A DNA stretch of 64,000 nt, taken from Azophilus sp965220835 (GTDB taxonomy: Bacteria; Pseudomonadota; Gammaproteobacteria; Pseudomonadales; Azotimanducaceae). The notes beneath the pieces were generated by a model that did not search any database, was not told where the DNA came from, and saw nothing but the letters and a program-made list of their open reading frames with translations. Made by a program: the position numbers and the translations under genes. Shown one piece after another: positions 28,877 through 37,355 of this stretch; position 1 is the stretch's first letter, and each line of letters begins with the position of its first letter. The stretch lies in the NCBI GenBank assembly GCA_965220835.1, contig OZ244842.1:2728001-2792000 (forward strand), in the 5' to 3' direction.

Positions 28877-29125
28877 ATGCCCATTCACCCAATGTTTGTC
28901 AGTCTAAGTCGCCTATGGCGCCATCTGGAACTAGACGGCATAAGCTTGTCTCAAATCTACGAAGAGGCTACAAGCACCGACATCCTCGAGTTCCTTTCGG
29001 ATTCCGATTCCTTGAATCTGTTCTTAGGCTGGCTCAATCACTTCGGCGCAATGGCCCGGCGCATTGGTCGGAGCACTACGCAAATGATTCGATGGGGTGC
29101 CACTGCAGATAAGGCATCCGTCTAG
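28877..29125 (+). CDS. Small hypothetical protein
   Basis: This 82-residue frame has an ATG just after AGGTGA, and its product has a soluble, helical look (MFVSLSRLWRHLELDGISLS, SQIYEEATSTDILEFLSDSD). No family is recognised. It follows the truncated ATPase by 28 bases in the same direction, so it may be cotranscribed or be unrelated filler. Confidence 0.35.
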   Translation: MPIHPMFVSLSRLWRHLELDGISLSQIYEEATSTDILEFLSDSDSLNLFLGWLNHFGAMARRIGRSTTQMIRWGATADKASV

Positions 29126-29309
29126 AATCCATGGTCGGGTTGGCCTGTACTGCGGATGGCCACGCTGCTTCCGCTTGTCTCGTACCCGAACACGCCGTCG
29201 TCTTGGCACTGATCTCCTCAGTGCGGTTCCGCGTAGGGTTGTGGAAATCCTGTAACCCTGCCCACGGCAACGCTTGCCCGCTAAGCACGGCCTGATCAGG
29301 TCGCGTGAT

Positions 29310-32105
29310 CTAGCTTCGTTTTCGAAGACCGGCCTTCGTCTTCGGCTTGGCTTCCAGCAGCGTGTGAATCCTCTCGTAAAGCATGAACAGGTGTTCTACG
29401 CGCTCGCGCTCCGATTCAAACCCAACACATCGGTAGAGACGATCCACCGCCCGGTCGAGCGTTTGATGCGCCCGGCGGAGGTTCGGCGGCATCAGGTCCG
29501 GATCGTAGAGGTCGGCGAGAGTCGCATCCGAGTGGGCCGAACGAGCATCGAGCACGGCCTGGGCAAGCGGTTCCAGCTTTGCTGGATCGGCGCCATCAGG
29601 TGGTCGCGGGAAGGTGTTGTAAACGAGGCCGATGGAGTAGCGATAGTCGCTCTTGAGCCGCCCACCGATATGGCGAAGCCATGCCATGTGCATCGCCGAG
29701 GTCAGTATCGCGAAGTCAGCAAGCGTAGCGTCGGGGAGCACGAGCGTCGCATCGCTGGGAATGGCAGGAGGCTCCACCCATCCCAGCGGCGCATATTGCC
29801 GTCGTTCGGAACTGACTCGTGGCACCAACAGAAAGGGGGCTTCGGGCAGCACGTTGATGTGATACAGGGTTGGAATCTCCGCGAGCTTCCGTGTTGGCCT
29901 GCTATTGCTCTTCTCTCGGTAGGCACGCACGGCGGCAATCCGTTCCCGAACCTTCGGCAGCCGCGCCAGCACTCCGGGCGGTGCGCCGTGCAGCGCCAGT
30001 ATCCATCGCTCGCCACCCTGCAAGTATTCGCGGGCTCCGATGAACGGCCGGAGCCATCTTGCGGCCTCCGGCTCCGCATCCAAGAACTTCTCGCGCTCAG
30101 CCTTGTTGAAGATGAATTTGCCGCCGTCAATGGGCTTGGAGCCGATCATCAGCCTCTTCATCCCGTTGATCGGCCTGCTTTCCTCCCGCACAACCAGATG
30201 GGGCTCCGACAGCTCTCCCACGTCAAACAGATAGGGCGACAGCGCCGCATGGCTGCTTTCCTCCGGATCGCCGTTAACGTCGGGATAGCTGAACAGCCGC
30301 TTGTCCGACCGTGCCGCCTCGCGCCGGTCTAGGCCGAGAATGACGACATGCACATGCGCCTTGCCTCGCGCGTCCGACCCCCAAGCGAACGTCCGGTGCG
30401 CGAAGGCGATCTCCAGCCCGCAGCGCTGAAACAGAACCGGCCAAAGCTGCGCGACCTGTTCGCCCTGGGTGATCGAGTTGGTCGCGACGAAGCCGATCCG
30501 CGCGCTGCTGCCCCTCACGTACTCCCCCGCCTTGATGAACCACGCGGCGACGTAGTCGAGGGTGCCGCCGCTCTTGCCGAGCGCAGCGATTCCCCGCACC
30601 TGGGCGCGCTGCTCCGCCGTCTGGAACTTGGCGCCCACGAACGGCGGATTGCCGAGCACGTAGGCGCAGTCGCCGGGCGCCAGCAGGCTGGACCAGTCGA
30701 TCTCAAGCGCGTCGCCGCTGACGATTTGCGGCGACTTCTCAAGCGGGATGCGGGCGAAGGCCTGGCCGAACTGCAGGCTCAGCCGGTTGTTCATGATGTG
30801 GTCCATCATCCAGAGCGCGGTCTCCGCGATGCGGGCCGCGAACTCACCGAGCTCTATTCCGTGGAACTGGTCCACGTCCACCACCGACTGCCATCCGGTG
30901 TCGAGCACCTCCTGCGTTGATTCAGCGGTTGCGTCGCGAATCTCCCGGACCACCTCGATTTCCAGCAGCCGCAGCTCCCGGTAGGCGATGATGAGGAAGT
31001 TCCCGCAGCCGCAGGCCGGGTCGAGGAACTTGAGCTGTCCGAGCCTCGCCTGGAACGCCCGAAGCTCCGGCAGGCGCCGGCTGTCCCTGCGGGACTTCAA
31101 GCGCTCGAACTCCGCGCGTAGATCATCCATGAACAGCGGCTCGATGGCCTTGAGGATGTTCCTCTCGGTCGTGTAGTGCGCGCCCTTCGCCCAGCGCTCC
31201 TTCGGGTCCATCACGGACTGGAACAGGGAGCCGAAGATGGCTGGGGAGATGTTCGACCAGTCGAAGCGGCAGAGGTCCAGCAGCCTCTCGCGCATGCCGG
31301 AGTCGAAGGCGGGGATGCGCAGCGGTCCTTTGAACAGGTCGCCGTTGACGTAAGGGAAGCGGGCGAGGTCCTCGTCCAGCGTCGCCAGCCGATTCTCCAA
31401 GGGCGTGTCCAGCACTTGGAACAGCTGCATCAGCAGCGCGCCCAGGTCCGCGCCGTCCTCGCCCGTGCGGGTCTCGATGAAGTCAAGGAAAATGTCGCGG
31501 GGCTCGAACACCCCGGTGTCGTCCGCGAACAGGCAGAACACGATGCGCACGAGAAAGCGTTCAAGATCGTGCCCTTGGTACCCAGCCTCAGTCAGCGCGT
31601 CGTGCAGCCGGCCGACCAGTTCGGCCGCCTCGATGTTGGCGGGGTCCTGGTCGCGGAACGTCCGGCGCTCGCGACCGAGGATGAAGCCGAAATCCTCCAC
31701 GTGGGCGGGCAGGTCCGCCAGCGCGAAGGCGGTCCTGCGCCGCTCGCTCAGGTCGTGAAGCTCGAAGGTCTGGAAGTCGCTGACAAGGATGTGGCGCGGG
31801 CGGTCGCGCTCCGGCAGCGCGTCAAAGTAGTCCCCCGCCTGTTCGTAAGCCGCCTTAAGGTCGCGCCCGGCGCTCTTCTGTTCCACGATGAGCACGCCGG
31901 GCCAGAACAGGTCGATGAAACCAGAGCGGTTGTCCAGCTTCTCGACGTGCTCCTCGTAGCGTGCAACGCTGCGCCGCTGAACGCCGAACACCCGGAAGAA
32001 GGCGTTGTAAAAGCTCTGCGCCTCGCCCCTCTCGTAGGCCGCGTCCTGCCACTCATCCGCGAAGGCCGCGGCCCGAGCACGGACCTCGTTCCAGGACAGG
32101 CGCAC
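29310..32105 (-). CDS. MmeI-like single-chain restriction-modification enzyme (type IIL class)
   Basis: The 931-residue protein starts RLSWNEVRARAAAFADEWQD. Domains in order: an N-terminal helical part; a PD-(D/E)xK nuclease with FIDLFWPGVLIVEQKSAGRD near residue 62-82 (D, E-x-K); a helical spacer; a gamma-class N6-adenine methyltransferase with LDPACGCGNFLIIAYRELR near 365 and catalytic LGNPPFVGAKF near 500; and a target-recognition part (HVHVVILGLDRRE to PLGWVEPPAIPSDATLVLPD). A C-terminal helical tail follows. Such enzymes both cut about 20 bases away and methylate one strand. All key motifs appear intact. It lies in a region of broken genes, on the strand opposite the ATPase. The recognition site is unknown. 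Confidence 0.9.
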   Translation of the reverse strand: MRLSWNEVRARAAAFADEWQDAAYERGEAQSFYNAFFRVFGVQRRSVARYEEHVEKLDNRSGFIDLFWPGVLIVEQKSAGRDLKAAYEQAGDYFDALPERDRPRHILVSDFQTFELHDLSERRRTAFALADLPAHVEDFGFILGRERRTFRDQDPANIEAAELVGRLHDALTEAGYQGHDLERFLVRIVFCLFADDTGVFEPRDIFLDFIETRTGEDGADLGALLMQLFQVLDTPLENRLATLDEDLARFPYVNGDLFKGPLRIPAFDSGMRERLLDLCRFDWSNISPAIFGSLFQSVMDPKERWAKGAHYTTERNILKAIEPLFMDDLRAEFERLKSRRDSRRLPELRAFQARLGQLKFLDPACGCGNFLIIAYRELRLLEIEVVREIRDATAESTQEVLDTGWQSVVDVDQFHGIELGEFAARIAETALWMMDHIMNNRLSLQFGQAFARIPLEKSPQIVSGDALEIDWSSLLAPGDCAYVLGNPPFVGAKFQTAEQRAQVRGIAALGKSGGTLDYVAAWFIKAGEYVRGSSARIGFVATNSITQGEQVAQLWPVLFQRCGLEIAFAHRTFAWGSDARGKAHVHVVILGLDRREAARSDKRLFSYPDVNGDPEESSHAALSPYLFDVGELSEPHLVVREESRPINGMKRLMIGSKPIDGGKFIFNKAEREKFLDAEPEAARWLRPFIGAREYLQGGERWILALHGAPPGVLARLPKVRERIAAVRAYREKSNSRPTRKLAEIPTLYHINVLPEAPFLLVPRVSSERRQYAPLGWVEPPAIPSDATLVLPDATLADFAILTSAMHMAWLRHIGGRLKSDYRYSIGLVYNTFPRPPDGADPAKLEPLAQAVLDARSAHSDATLADLYDPDLMPPNLRRAHQTLDRAVDRLYRCVGFESERERVEHLFMLYERIHTLLEAKPKTKAGLRKRS

Positions 32106-32180
32106 GAACTACAAGACCGTTCTCTGAGCCCAACTCCGGGCAATCAGCCTCGTGTGAGACACGGCTTCGACCATCGACTT

Positions 32181-32312
32181 CTACTTCTTTTCAGGGGAAG
32201 CGGGCGGCTTTGGAGCGGGTTGCGGTGAAGGCTCAGTCTTCTTCGGCCCCCGAGGCTGACGTCCATCCTGCGGTCGGCCGAATTGTCCTCGATTTCGGTT
32301 TCCGCTAGCCAC
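32181..32312 (-). CDS. Small Pro/Lys-rich protein (43 aa)
   Basis: A GTG at 32312 with AGGA upstream opens a 43-residue frame with product VASGNRNRGQFGRPQDGRQP, then RGPKKTEPSPQPAPKPPASP and EKK. It is basic and proline-rich and has no fold. It lies between the DUF6338 gene and the MmeI-like gene on the same strand. Small low-complexity proteins beside DUF6338-type genes are something I recall but cannot confirm. The rest of the 344-base gap (32106-32449) shows nothing else. Confidence 0.4.
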   Translation of the reverse strand: MASGNRNRGQFGRPQDGRQPRGPKKTEPSPQPAPKPPASPEKK

Positions 32313-32449
32313 GCTTACGTCCTAGTGCCTAACTTCTTGGAGCCGCCACAGTTCTGGGGCGGAGTCGGTGGTGCGGGCGCTGCACCTGTCGTGGGCTGGC
32401 AGCCAGCGGTTGCTCGATGGCCATGACTTTTTCTTTCCGTCACTCGATG

Positions 32450-33082
32450 CTATTCCTCACTATTCGTGGTGGCATCTGTGTCCTCATGGAATTCGATACG
32501 GTCGATGCTGTCGGCTTTGAGCAGCAGACCCTTGACTCGATCGTCCCGGACCGGGGCACCGTTCTCAGCCCTTGTGTACCTGTTGCTCAGGTACAGATCG
32601 CGCTCGTTCGGGTCGGTCGACGCGAAGCACTCCTTGTCCCACAGGGCCAGTATATGCGTTCCATCCTTCAGGTGCACCGTGATCCGTTGGTCGTTGGGAT
32701 CCATGAACTTCCAATCCCAAGCGGACGGGATACCGTGGACCGGATTTAGTTTGGCGTGCCGAGCCGAGCGGTACAACCACCCCTTTTCAAAGGCGTGCCC
32801 CGCGAACACTCCGATTGCGACCGGAAACACGACCACGATCATCAAAACCAGCCAGTTGACGTCGGTGTAGATTACGCGCTCCCCAATGTCCACGACGGAT
32901 CCGAAATCGCATATTGCCCATACGACCACGTAGTACACGCTGGAAACCGCAATGCTTGGAGCGAACGAAGGCCGCCCCGTGGTGAACCTGGAAAAAACGA
33001 ACAAAAATATGTAGCCGGGCGTGATCAGGCCAGCCGCAAGCAGCGGCACTATCGAAACACTGATTGCGAATTGCTCGTCCAT
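32450..33082 (-). CDS. DUF6338-like membrane protein
   Basis: The protein has 210 residues from ATG 33082, preceded by GGGAG; the frame is open to 33124. Three hydrophobic segments occupy residues 10-115 (AISVSIVPLLAAGLITPGYI, VSSVYYVVVWAICDF, LVLMIVVVFPVAIGVFAGHA). A cytoplasmic C-terminal domain follows with AWDWKFMDPNDQRITVHLKD, ILALWDKECFASTDPNERDL and YLSNRYT. This layout (membrane part, then W-D-x-x-F and RDLYL) fits DUF6338 proteins, whose function is unknown. It lies in the defence-like island, upstream of the MmeI-like gene on the same strand. Confidence 0.65.
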   Translation of the reverse strand: MDEQFAISVSIVPLLAAGLITPGYIFLFVFSRFTTGRPSFAPSIAVSSVYYVVVWAICDFGSVVDIGERVIYTDVNWLVLMIVVVFPVAIGVFAGHAFEKGWLYRSARHAKLNPVHGIPSAWDWKFMDPNDQRITVHLKDGTHILALWDKECFASTDPNERDLYLSNRYTRAENGAPVRDDRVKGLLLKADSIDRIEFHEDTDATTNSEE

Positions 33083-33230
33083 GGACTCCCCAGCCAGAGT
33101 CAATCTACCAACCCCAACATGCACCGGCTTGGAACACCGGTCAAGCTGATCCGCTGAATCTAGTCATAGGGCGGGTTGGTGAAGTCGCTTGCAGTATCCA
33201 GTGATAATGCCCCAAATAGGAAAAACGACT

Positions 33231-33461
33231 ATGGGCAACGTAACTGTCCGCAACATAGACGACAGGATCATCGCCTCATTGAAGGCGCAGGCCAACAACC
33301 GCTCTCTTGAGGGCGAGATTCGCCACGTTCTCGGTCAACAGGCACTCCGCTCAGCAAGAGTTTAGGAGTTCCGGGAACGTACGGCACAGCTCCTTTCCCT
33401 CACCGAAGATTTCTCTCAAGCCGATAGCGTTCCCCTCATCCGGGAAGACCGCGACCGTTGA
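33231..33461 (+). pseudogene. FitA-like ribbon-helix-helix antitoxin interrupted by an amber stop
   Basis: From ATG 33231 the frame reads MGNVTVRNIDDRIIASLKAQ and ANNRSLEGEIRHVLG, the DNA-binding part of a FitA-type antitoxin. A TAG at 33363-33365 ends it after 44 residues. Reading on in the same frame gives EFRERTAQLLSLTEDFSQAD and SVPLIREDRDR before a TGA at 33459-33461. That is exactly the expected C-terminal tail ending in RxDRDR. The full gene would be about 76 residues and overlap the toxin start. One nonsense change has therefore split it. The truncated protein may still bind DNA but has lost the toxin-binding tail. Confidence 0.8.
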
Positions 33462-33949
33462 AGCTCATCGTCGACGCAAGCATTGCCGTCAAGTGGCTCT
33501 TCACGGAGCCTCATTCACACGAATCACGGCGACTCCTCGCCCCACGGATCGACCTCGATGCGCCTGACTTCATCCTAACGGAAGTCGCCAACGTCATATG
33601 GAAGAAAGCCCGCCGCAAGGACATTCCATCGCCCACGCCCTACATCAAGGAGTTGGCGAACCTCAAGGATGCCGTTGCACTGCAGCCCTCGACCGAGCTT
33701 GTCATCAAGGCAGCCGCCTTGGCCGCGCAAATCGACTGTTCCGTCTACGTCTGCCTCTACCTTGCTCGTGCCGATAGGCTGAAGGATTGCGCGGTCACCT
33801 TCCCCGACCCCTTAACGATCCAGGGCAAGTACCTGTTCAAGCCGCCGCTGCGCTTTGCGCCGGGCGGCGAGGCAGCCGAAGATGTGAAGCGGTGGTTGCC
33901 GACGTCGAGGGAATCCGGGAAGGCAATACCTCGGTCACCGGCATGTTAA
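33458..33949 (+). pseudogene. Inactive VapC/FitB-like PIN toxin fused to a quinone-oxidoreductase fragment
   Basis: The 163-residue frame starts at a TTG overlapping the antitoxin stop: MKLIVDASIAVKWLFTEPHS. PIN features follow (DFILTEVANVIWKKARRKDI, then AALAAQIDCSVYVCLYLARA). The family has VYDCLYLA here; the conserved third acidic residue is replaced by Val. After RADRLKDC the sequence stops matching a PIN protein and instead reads CAVTFPDPLTIQGKYLFKPP, LRFAPGGEAAEDV. That is residues of a quinone oxidoreductase like the one at 24872-25888. The toxin has thus lost its C-terminus and a key residue, and is almost certainly dead. Confidence 0.8.
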
Positions 33950-34233
33950 TGGTTTGGCCGACGGCGGAACGCAACGTCGTTCGAAAGGCCGTCATTGAAT
34001 GCAAGACTCTGCGCCAAAGCACGGAACGCACCGAGGGGGAGGGCCTTGAGCAAACCGGCGCCTACATGGGCCGCTGCGCCGCGGCAGAGGGCCACTTGGT
34101 GATCTTCGACCGCTCGCCGGACAAGAGCTGGGCCGAGAAGGTGTTTTGCCGACAAGATACCGACGGTGGCGAGACGGTGACGATATGGGAATTTGAGTGC
34201 GGCTTCAGCAGGGAATGCCAACACTGCGATTGA
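33785..34233 (+). pseudogene. Fused debris: quinone-oxidoreductase fragment joined to AAA-ATPase C-terminus
   Basis: Bases 33785-33945 match the quinone-oxidoreductase gene around 24990-25150 at DNA level, with a frameshift near 33890. After the shift the frame reads VADVEGIREGNTSVTGM, matching VGAGVEEVREGDAVVTGM. It runs directly into LMVWPTAERNVVRKAVIECK, TGAYMGRCAAAEGHLVIFDR and SPDKSWAEKVFCRQ. That second part looks like the C-terminal nuclease-like domain of the ATPase family whose member at 27751-28848 is truncated. It has no start of its own and is unlikely to be made as a functional protein. Confidence 0.75.
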
Positions 34234-34298
34234 AAGTGTTGATATTCCGACCGAGTTCATTCACAATGTCCACAAAGGACTGGGGATTCTCGGTCGAC

Positions 34299-34334
34299 AA
34301 AAGGCCCCGGTGGATCACCGGGGCCTTTTGTTTT
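34299..34334. terminator. Rho-independent terminator (bidirectional)
   Basis: The stem GGCCCCGGTG / CACCGGGGCC with a very short loop is flanked by AAAA on the left and TTTTGTTTT on the right. It can end transcripts from both sides: the gene debris on the plus strand and the DUF3800 gene on the minus strand, whose stop codon touches it. It is the strongest terminator I see in the window. Confidence 0.9.
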
Positions 34335-35076
34335 ATGGGATGCGCTTCAGACCCCATCCCTCTATATCTCCCTGGTCGTTACGATCGAATTTCTCCTTCA
34401 AGATTTCGTAAGCCCGATTGGACTGCTCTGGCCGCAACAAGGACAATCCGACCGGCCTCGCCACGAGATCCGCCAACTGTAGTCCAGAGGAATTGCTCTT
34501 CTTGTCCGCGAAGACGACCTTCAACGGCATGTGTTGGGAAGGATAGTTGTCACCATCAACTATCCTCCGAAACTCTAACTCCAGTTCACGGTCCTCGCGC
34601 TTGCCCCGCTTCTCCACAATCACATGGGTCAAGGACTCGCTTTGCACCATTCTCCTAAGGTGAGAGTGCACTCGTTCAAGTCCGTAGCGGAGCGCGACAT
34701 GATAGGGATTTAGCGGGTTGCTATAGCGCCGCTTCAACGACAGCTTGTCGACCACCGTACAAATCAGTGTGAACTGCGCATCGGCTAGGATATCCGACAA
34801 TTCATCAAGAAAAGTCTCTTTTAGTTCTCTTGACTTCAGAAACCGGAAATCGCCCCTGTCTTTGCGGATGTCTGTCTCATGCAAGATCACCATGTCGTGC
34901 CCAAAGTGGCGGAACTTGAATCGCTGTATGGCTGGGGTGAGAGAGTCCACGTAAAACTCCTTGCTGAACACGCAGAAAGCCAGCACGAAAATCGGGTAGT
35001 GCGGGTCAACGGACTCCAGTCCGTGATCCCCACTCTCATCCACATATACGATGTAGTCGCCGAACGAGTTGCTCAT
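34333..35076 (-). CDS. DUF3800 domain protein
   Basis: The protein has 247 residues from ATG 35076, which has GAGAGAGGG upstream. It begins with the signature YIVYVDESGDHGLESVDPHY, continues with VILHETDIRKDRGDF and VEKRGKREDRELELEF, and ends with SSGLQLADLVARPVG. These acidic positions match the RNase-H-like DUF3800 family, which is often found in defence islands and mobile elements and may be a nuclease. The function is not established. A bidirectional terminator follows immediately. Confidence 0.88.
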   Translation of the reverse strand: MSNSFGDYIVYVDESGDHGLESVDPHYPIFVLAFCVFSKEFYVDSLTPAIQRFKFRHFGHDMVILHETDIRKDRGDFRFLKSRELKETFLDELSDILADAQFTLICTVVDKLSLKRRYSNPLNPYHVALRYGLERVHSHLRRMVQSESLTHVIVEKRGKREDRELELEFRRIVDGDNYPSQHMPLKVVFADKKSNSSGLQLADLVARPVGLSLLRPEQSNRAYEILKEKFDRNDQGDIEGWGLKRIP

Positions 35077-35254
35077 GCCCTCTCTCGCTCCGTGTTCCAA
35101 CCCGGATTACGCTATCCGACTAAAGCCGTTGCGGACATCGCCTCCGCTCAGCCCGACGAATGGCCACTTCTGCCTCTTCGCGCTCAAGGCCACAGCAGTG
35201 CGCCGCTGGAGATCTCCACTTCAAACCAACGCCCGAGCGGGAACCACAACTCGC

Positions 35255-35875
35255 TCAGGGCCGTGGAATCGCGTTCACATGCATGGGCACGTCGTAGCCC
35301 CGCTGCACGGCGGGGCGGTCGGCGATGGTGAGGTACCAGCGCTTGAGGTTGGGGTGGTCGGCCCAATTGATGCCCTGCCACTCGTAGCGGGAGATCCAAG
35401 GCCAAGTGGCCATGTCGGCGATGGAGTAGGTGCCGCTCAAGTACTCACGGTTGGCCAGGCGCTTGTCGAGCACGGCGTAGAGGCGCTTGGCCTCCGCGGC
35501 GTAGCGCTGCTCCGCGTAGGGCGCCTTGCCGGGGTTGAAGCGCAGGAAGTGATGGGCTTGGCCAAGCATGGGGCCGATGCCGCCCATTTGCAGCATCAGC
35601 CACTCCAAGGTCTGCCATCGGTCATCGCCCTGGAAGCGACCGTGGGTTTCGGCCAAGTACAGCAGGATGGCGCCGGACTCCATCATTGTCCGGTTCGCGG
35701 CGTGGTCGACGATGGCCGGAATCTTGTTGTTGGGGCTGATCTTGAGGAATTCCGGATCGAACTGCTCGTTCTTGAGGATGTTGACCGGATGGGCGCGGTA
35801 GTCGAGGCCAAACTCCTCCAAGGCAATGGAGACCTTGCGGCCATTGGGCGTGGGCCAAGTGTAGAGGTCGATCAT
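35255..35875 (-). CDS. Glutathione S-transferase-like protein (YfcG/YghU-type)
   Basis: The 206-residue protein starts MIDLYTWPTPNGRKVSIALE. The thioredoxin-like domain includes NKIPAIVDHAANRTMMESGA (cis-Pro and the glutathione-binding E-S). The helical domain has a late D in YSIADMATWPWISRYEWQG. The TPNGRKV start, with Asn in place of catalytic Ser/Tyr, is typical of Nu-class disulfide-bond reductases. The start overlaps the HAD gene stop (ATGA), so it is the last gene of the ABC-led minus-strand operon. Confidence 0.93.
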   Translation of the reverse strand: MIDLYTWPTPNGRKVSIALEEFGLDYRAHPVNILKNEQFDPEFLKISPNNKIPAIVDHAANRTMMESGAILLYLAETHGRFQGDDRWQTLEWLMLQMGGIGPMLGQAHHFLRFNPGKAPYAEQRYAAEAKRLYAVLDKRLANREYLSGTYSIADMATWPWISRYEWQGINWADHPNLKRWYLTIADRPAVQRGYDVPMHVNAIPRP

Positions 35876-36615
35876 GCGGCCTGCCGGCGGGGCGGCGAAC
35901 CTCTGGAGCCGGTGTCAACAAATGCCAGCTCCGGCCAGCGGCGCTCCGCGGCAATCTCCGCCAAGCGCGGCTTGGCATTCACCGCCACCGGCTTGCCCAC
36001 GGCTTCCAGCAGGGGCAGGTCGTCGTCGCTGTCGGAGTAGAAGTAGGCGCGTGATGCATCCATGCCCTGCTCGGCCAGCCAATCCAGCACGGCATCGCGC
36101 TTGCCGTCGCCATAACAAGGCTGGAATGTCCCGGTCAGGCAGCCGTTCGCCACCTCCAGCTCCGTGCAGCGCAACTCCGCTATCGATAGGCTTGCTGCCA
36201 CCGGGGCGGATTGCGCGCGGGTGGCAGAGGTGACCAGCAACAGTTGATGGCCGAGACGCCGGTGTTCGGCGACCAAGGCTCGTGCTTCCGCGAAAATCGT
36301 TGCCGCCACGCGGCGCTTGAACGCCCGCTCGCCCAGCGCCATCAGGTCCGCTTCCAGCAGGTTGGCCATGTCCTTGAGCATCACGCTCATGGCGCTGTGG
36401 TAGTCCAAACGTCCAAAGCGGTATCTGAACAGCGCCACAAGCTGCGCCGCCAGCCCCTTGACGGACAGCGTCCGGGACTTGGCCCCTTCAAGGAAGAACG
36501 CCTTGACGGAGTAGTCCCTGATGAGCGTGCGGTCCAGATCGAAGCAGGCGGCCGTCTGTGGCCCTTGGGGAGCAGAACCCAGTTCAGCCAGATAGTCGGA
36601 GAACGCCCGCTTCAT
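35872..36615 (-). CDS. HAD-IB family phosphatase
   Basis: The 247-residue protein has the HAD nucleophile motif CFDLDRTLI near residue 25, motif II LLLVTSATRAQ near 130, GDGKRDAVLDWL, and the acidic motif FYSDSDDDLPLLEAVGKPVA. It belongs to the SerB-like HAD-IB group that dephosphorylates phosphoserine-like or phosphocholine or lysophosphatidate substrates. Some relatives sit beside acyltransferases, but here the neighbours are a PAP2 phosphatase and a GST. It overlaps the genes on both sides by four bases. Confidence 0.9.
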   Translation of the reverse strand: MKRAFSDYLAELGSAPQGPQTAACFDLDRTLIRDYSVKAFFLEGAKSRTLSVKGLAAQLVALFRYRFGRLDYHSAMSVMLKDMANLLEADLMALGERAFKRRVAATIFAEARALVAEHRRLGHQLLLVTSATRAQSAPVAASLSIAELRCTELEVANGCLTGTFQPCYGDGKRDAVLDWLAEQGMDASRAYFYSDSDDDLPLLEAVGKPVAVNAKPRLAEIAAERRWPELAFVDTGSRGSPPRRQAA

Positions 36616-37355
36616 CGGCCCGGGCTCAAGGGGACGGTCAAGCGCAAGGCGCCGCCGTTGCCGAAGCCTTGGAAGCTCAACTCCGCAGCCGGCAAGCCCC
36701 GCTCTATGAAGGCTTCCGAAAGGAAGGCAGCAAAGAAATGGCCGATGGCGTAGCCCGCCAGCACATCGGCGGCATGGTGCTTCTCGGCCTCCATGCGAGC
36801 CCAGCCAACGCTCACCGCCAACGCATCGAAGCCAAGGGACGCCGTGCGCCGCCAGCGGGGTGCCATGTCCAAGGCGTGCAGGTTGCGTTGCCCCAAGGTG
36901 GCGGCGCTGGCGGCCAACCCGGTGTGTCCGGAAGGGAAACTGAGATCGTTGCTGCCGTCAGGCCGCTGCCGCCCCACGACGTCCTTGAGACCGTCCACGA
37001 CGCCGCCCTGGGCATACAGGGCGGTCACCCCCCAGCCGATGCGCCGCCAGCGCCCTTGGTCGGCCGGGGTGGCGAGGACAGTGACCAAGAAGCCGGCCAC
37101 GGCGGCGTTGCGCAAGTCATCGCTGGCACCTTGGGCGCCGCCGCCAAAAACAGGCCGTTCATCCGCCGCCCAGTCCGACACGGAATTGTCGAGATCGCCC
37201 ACCGACAGCACCGCAGCGCCCGCCAAGGGCACCCAAGTCCGCGGCGATTTGGCGGCAGCCAGTGCCGCTTCTCCGATACGGGGCGGCGATGAGGCACAGC
37301 CCGCCACGGCCGCAAGCACTGCGAGGCCGATGAGCCGGGCCAAGACGGGCCGCAC
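36612..37355 (-). CDS. PAP2-family phosphatase lipoprotein
   Basis: The 247-residue protein begins MRPVLARLIGLAVLAAVAGC, a lipoprotein signal with Cys20. PAP2 (type 2 phosphatidic acid phosphatase) motifs are DVVGRQRPDG, SFPSGHTGLAAS and MEAEKHHAADVLAGYAIGHF, giving the conserved R, SGH and H-x3-D residues. It probably removes a phosphate from a lipid or glycan in the periplasm. A lipid-anchored, non-polytopic PAP2 enzyme is typical of periplasmic forms. It starts right after the DUF4340 gene stop. Confidence 0.9.
   Translation of the reverse strand: MRPVLARLIGLAVLAAVAGCASSPPRIGEAALAAAKSPRTWVPLAGAAVLSVGDLDNSVSDWAADERPVFGGGAQGASDDLRNAAVAGFLVTVLATPADQGRWRRIGWGVTALYAQGGVVDGLKDVVGRQRPDGSNDLSFPSGHTGLAASAATLGQRNLHALDMAPRWRRTASLGFDALAVSVGWARMEAEKHHAADVLAGYAIGHFFAAFLSEAFIERGLPAAELSFQGFGNGGALRLTVPLSPGR

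Noticed and set aside
31176..32228. 350-codon open frame on the plus strand
   Set aside because: It is antisense to the MmeI-like gene, which has all its motifs in order on the minus strand.
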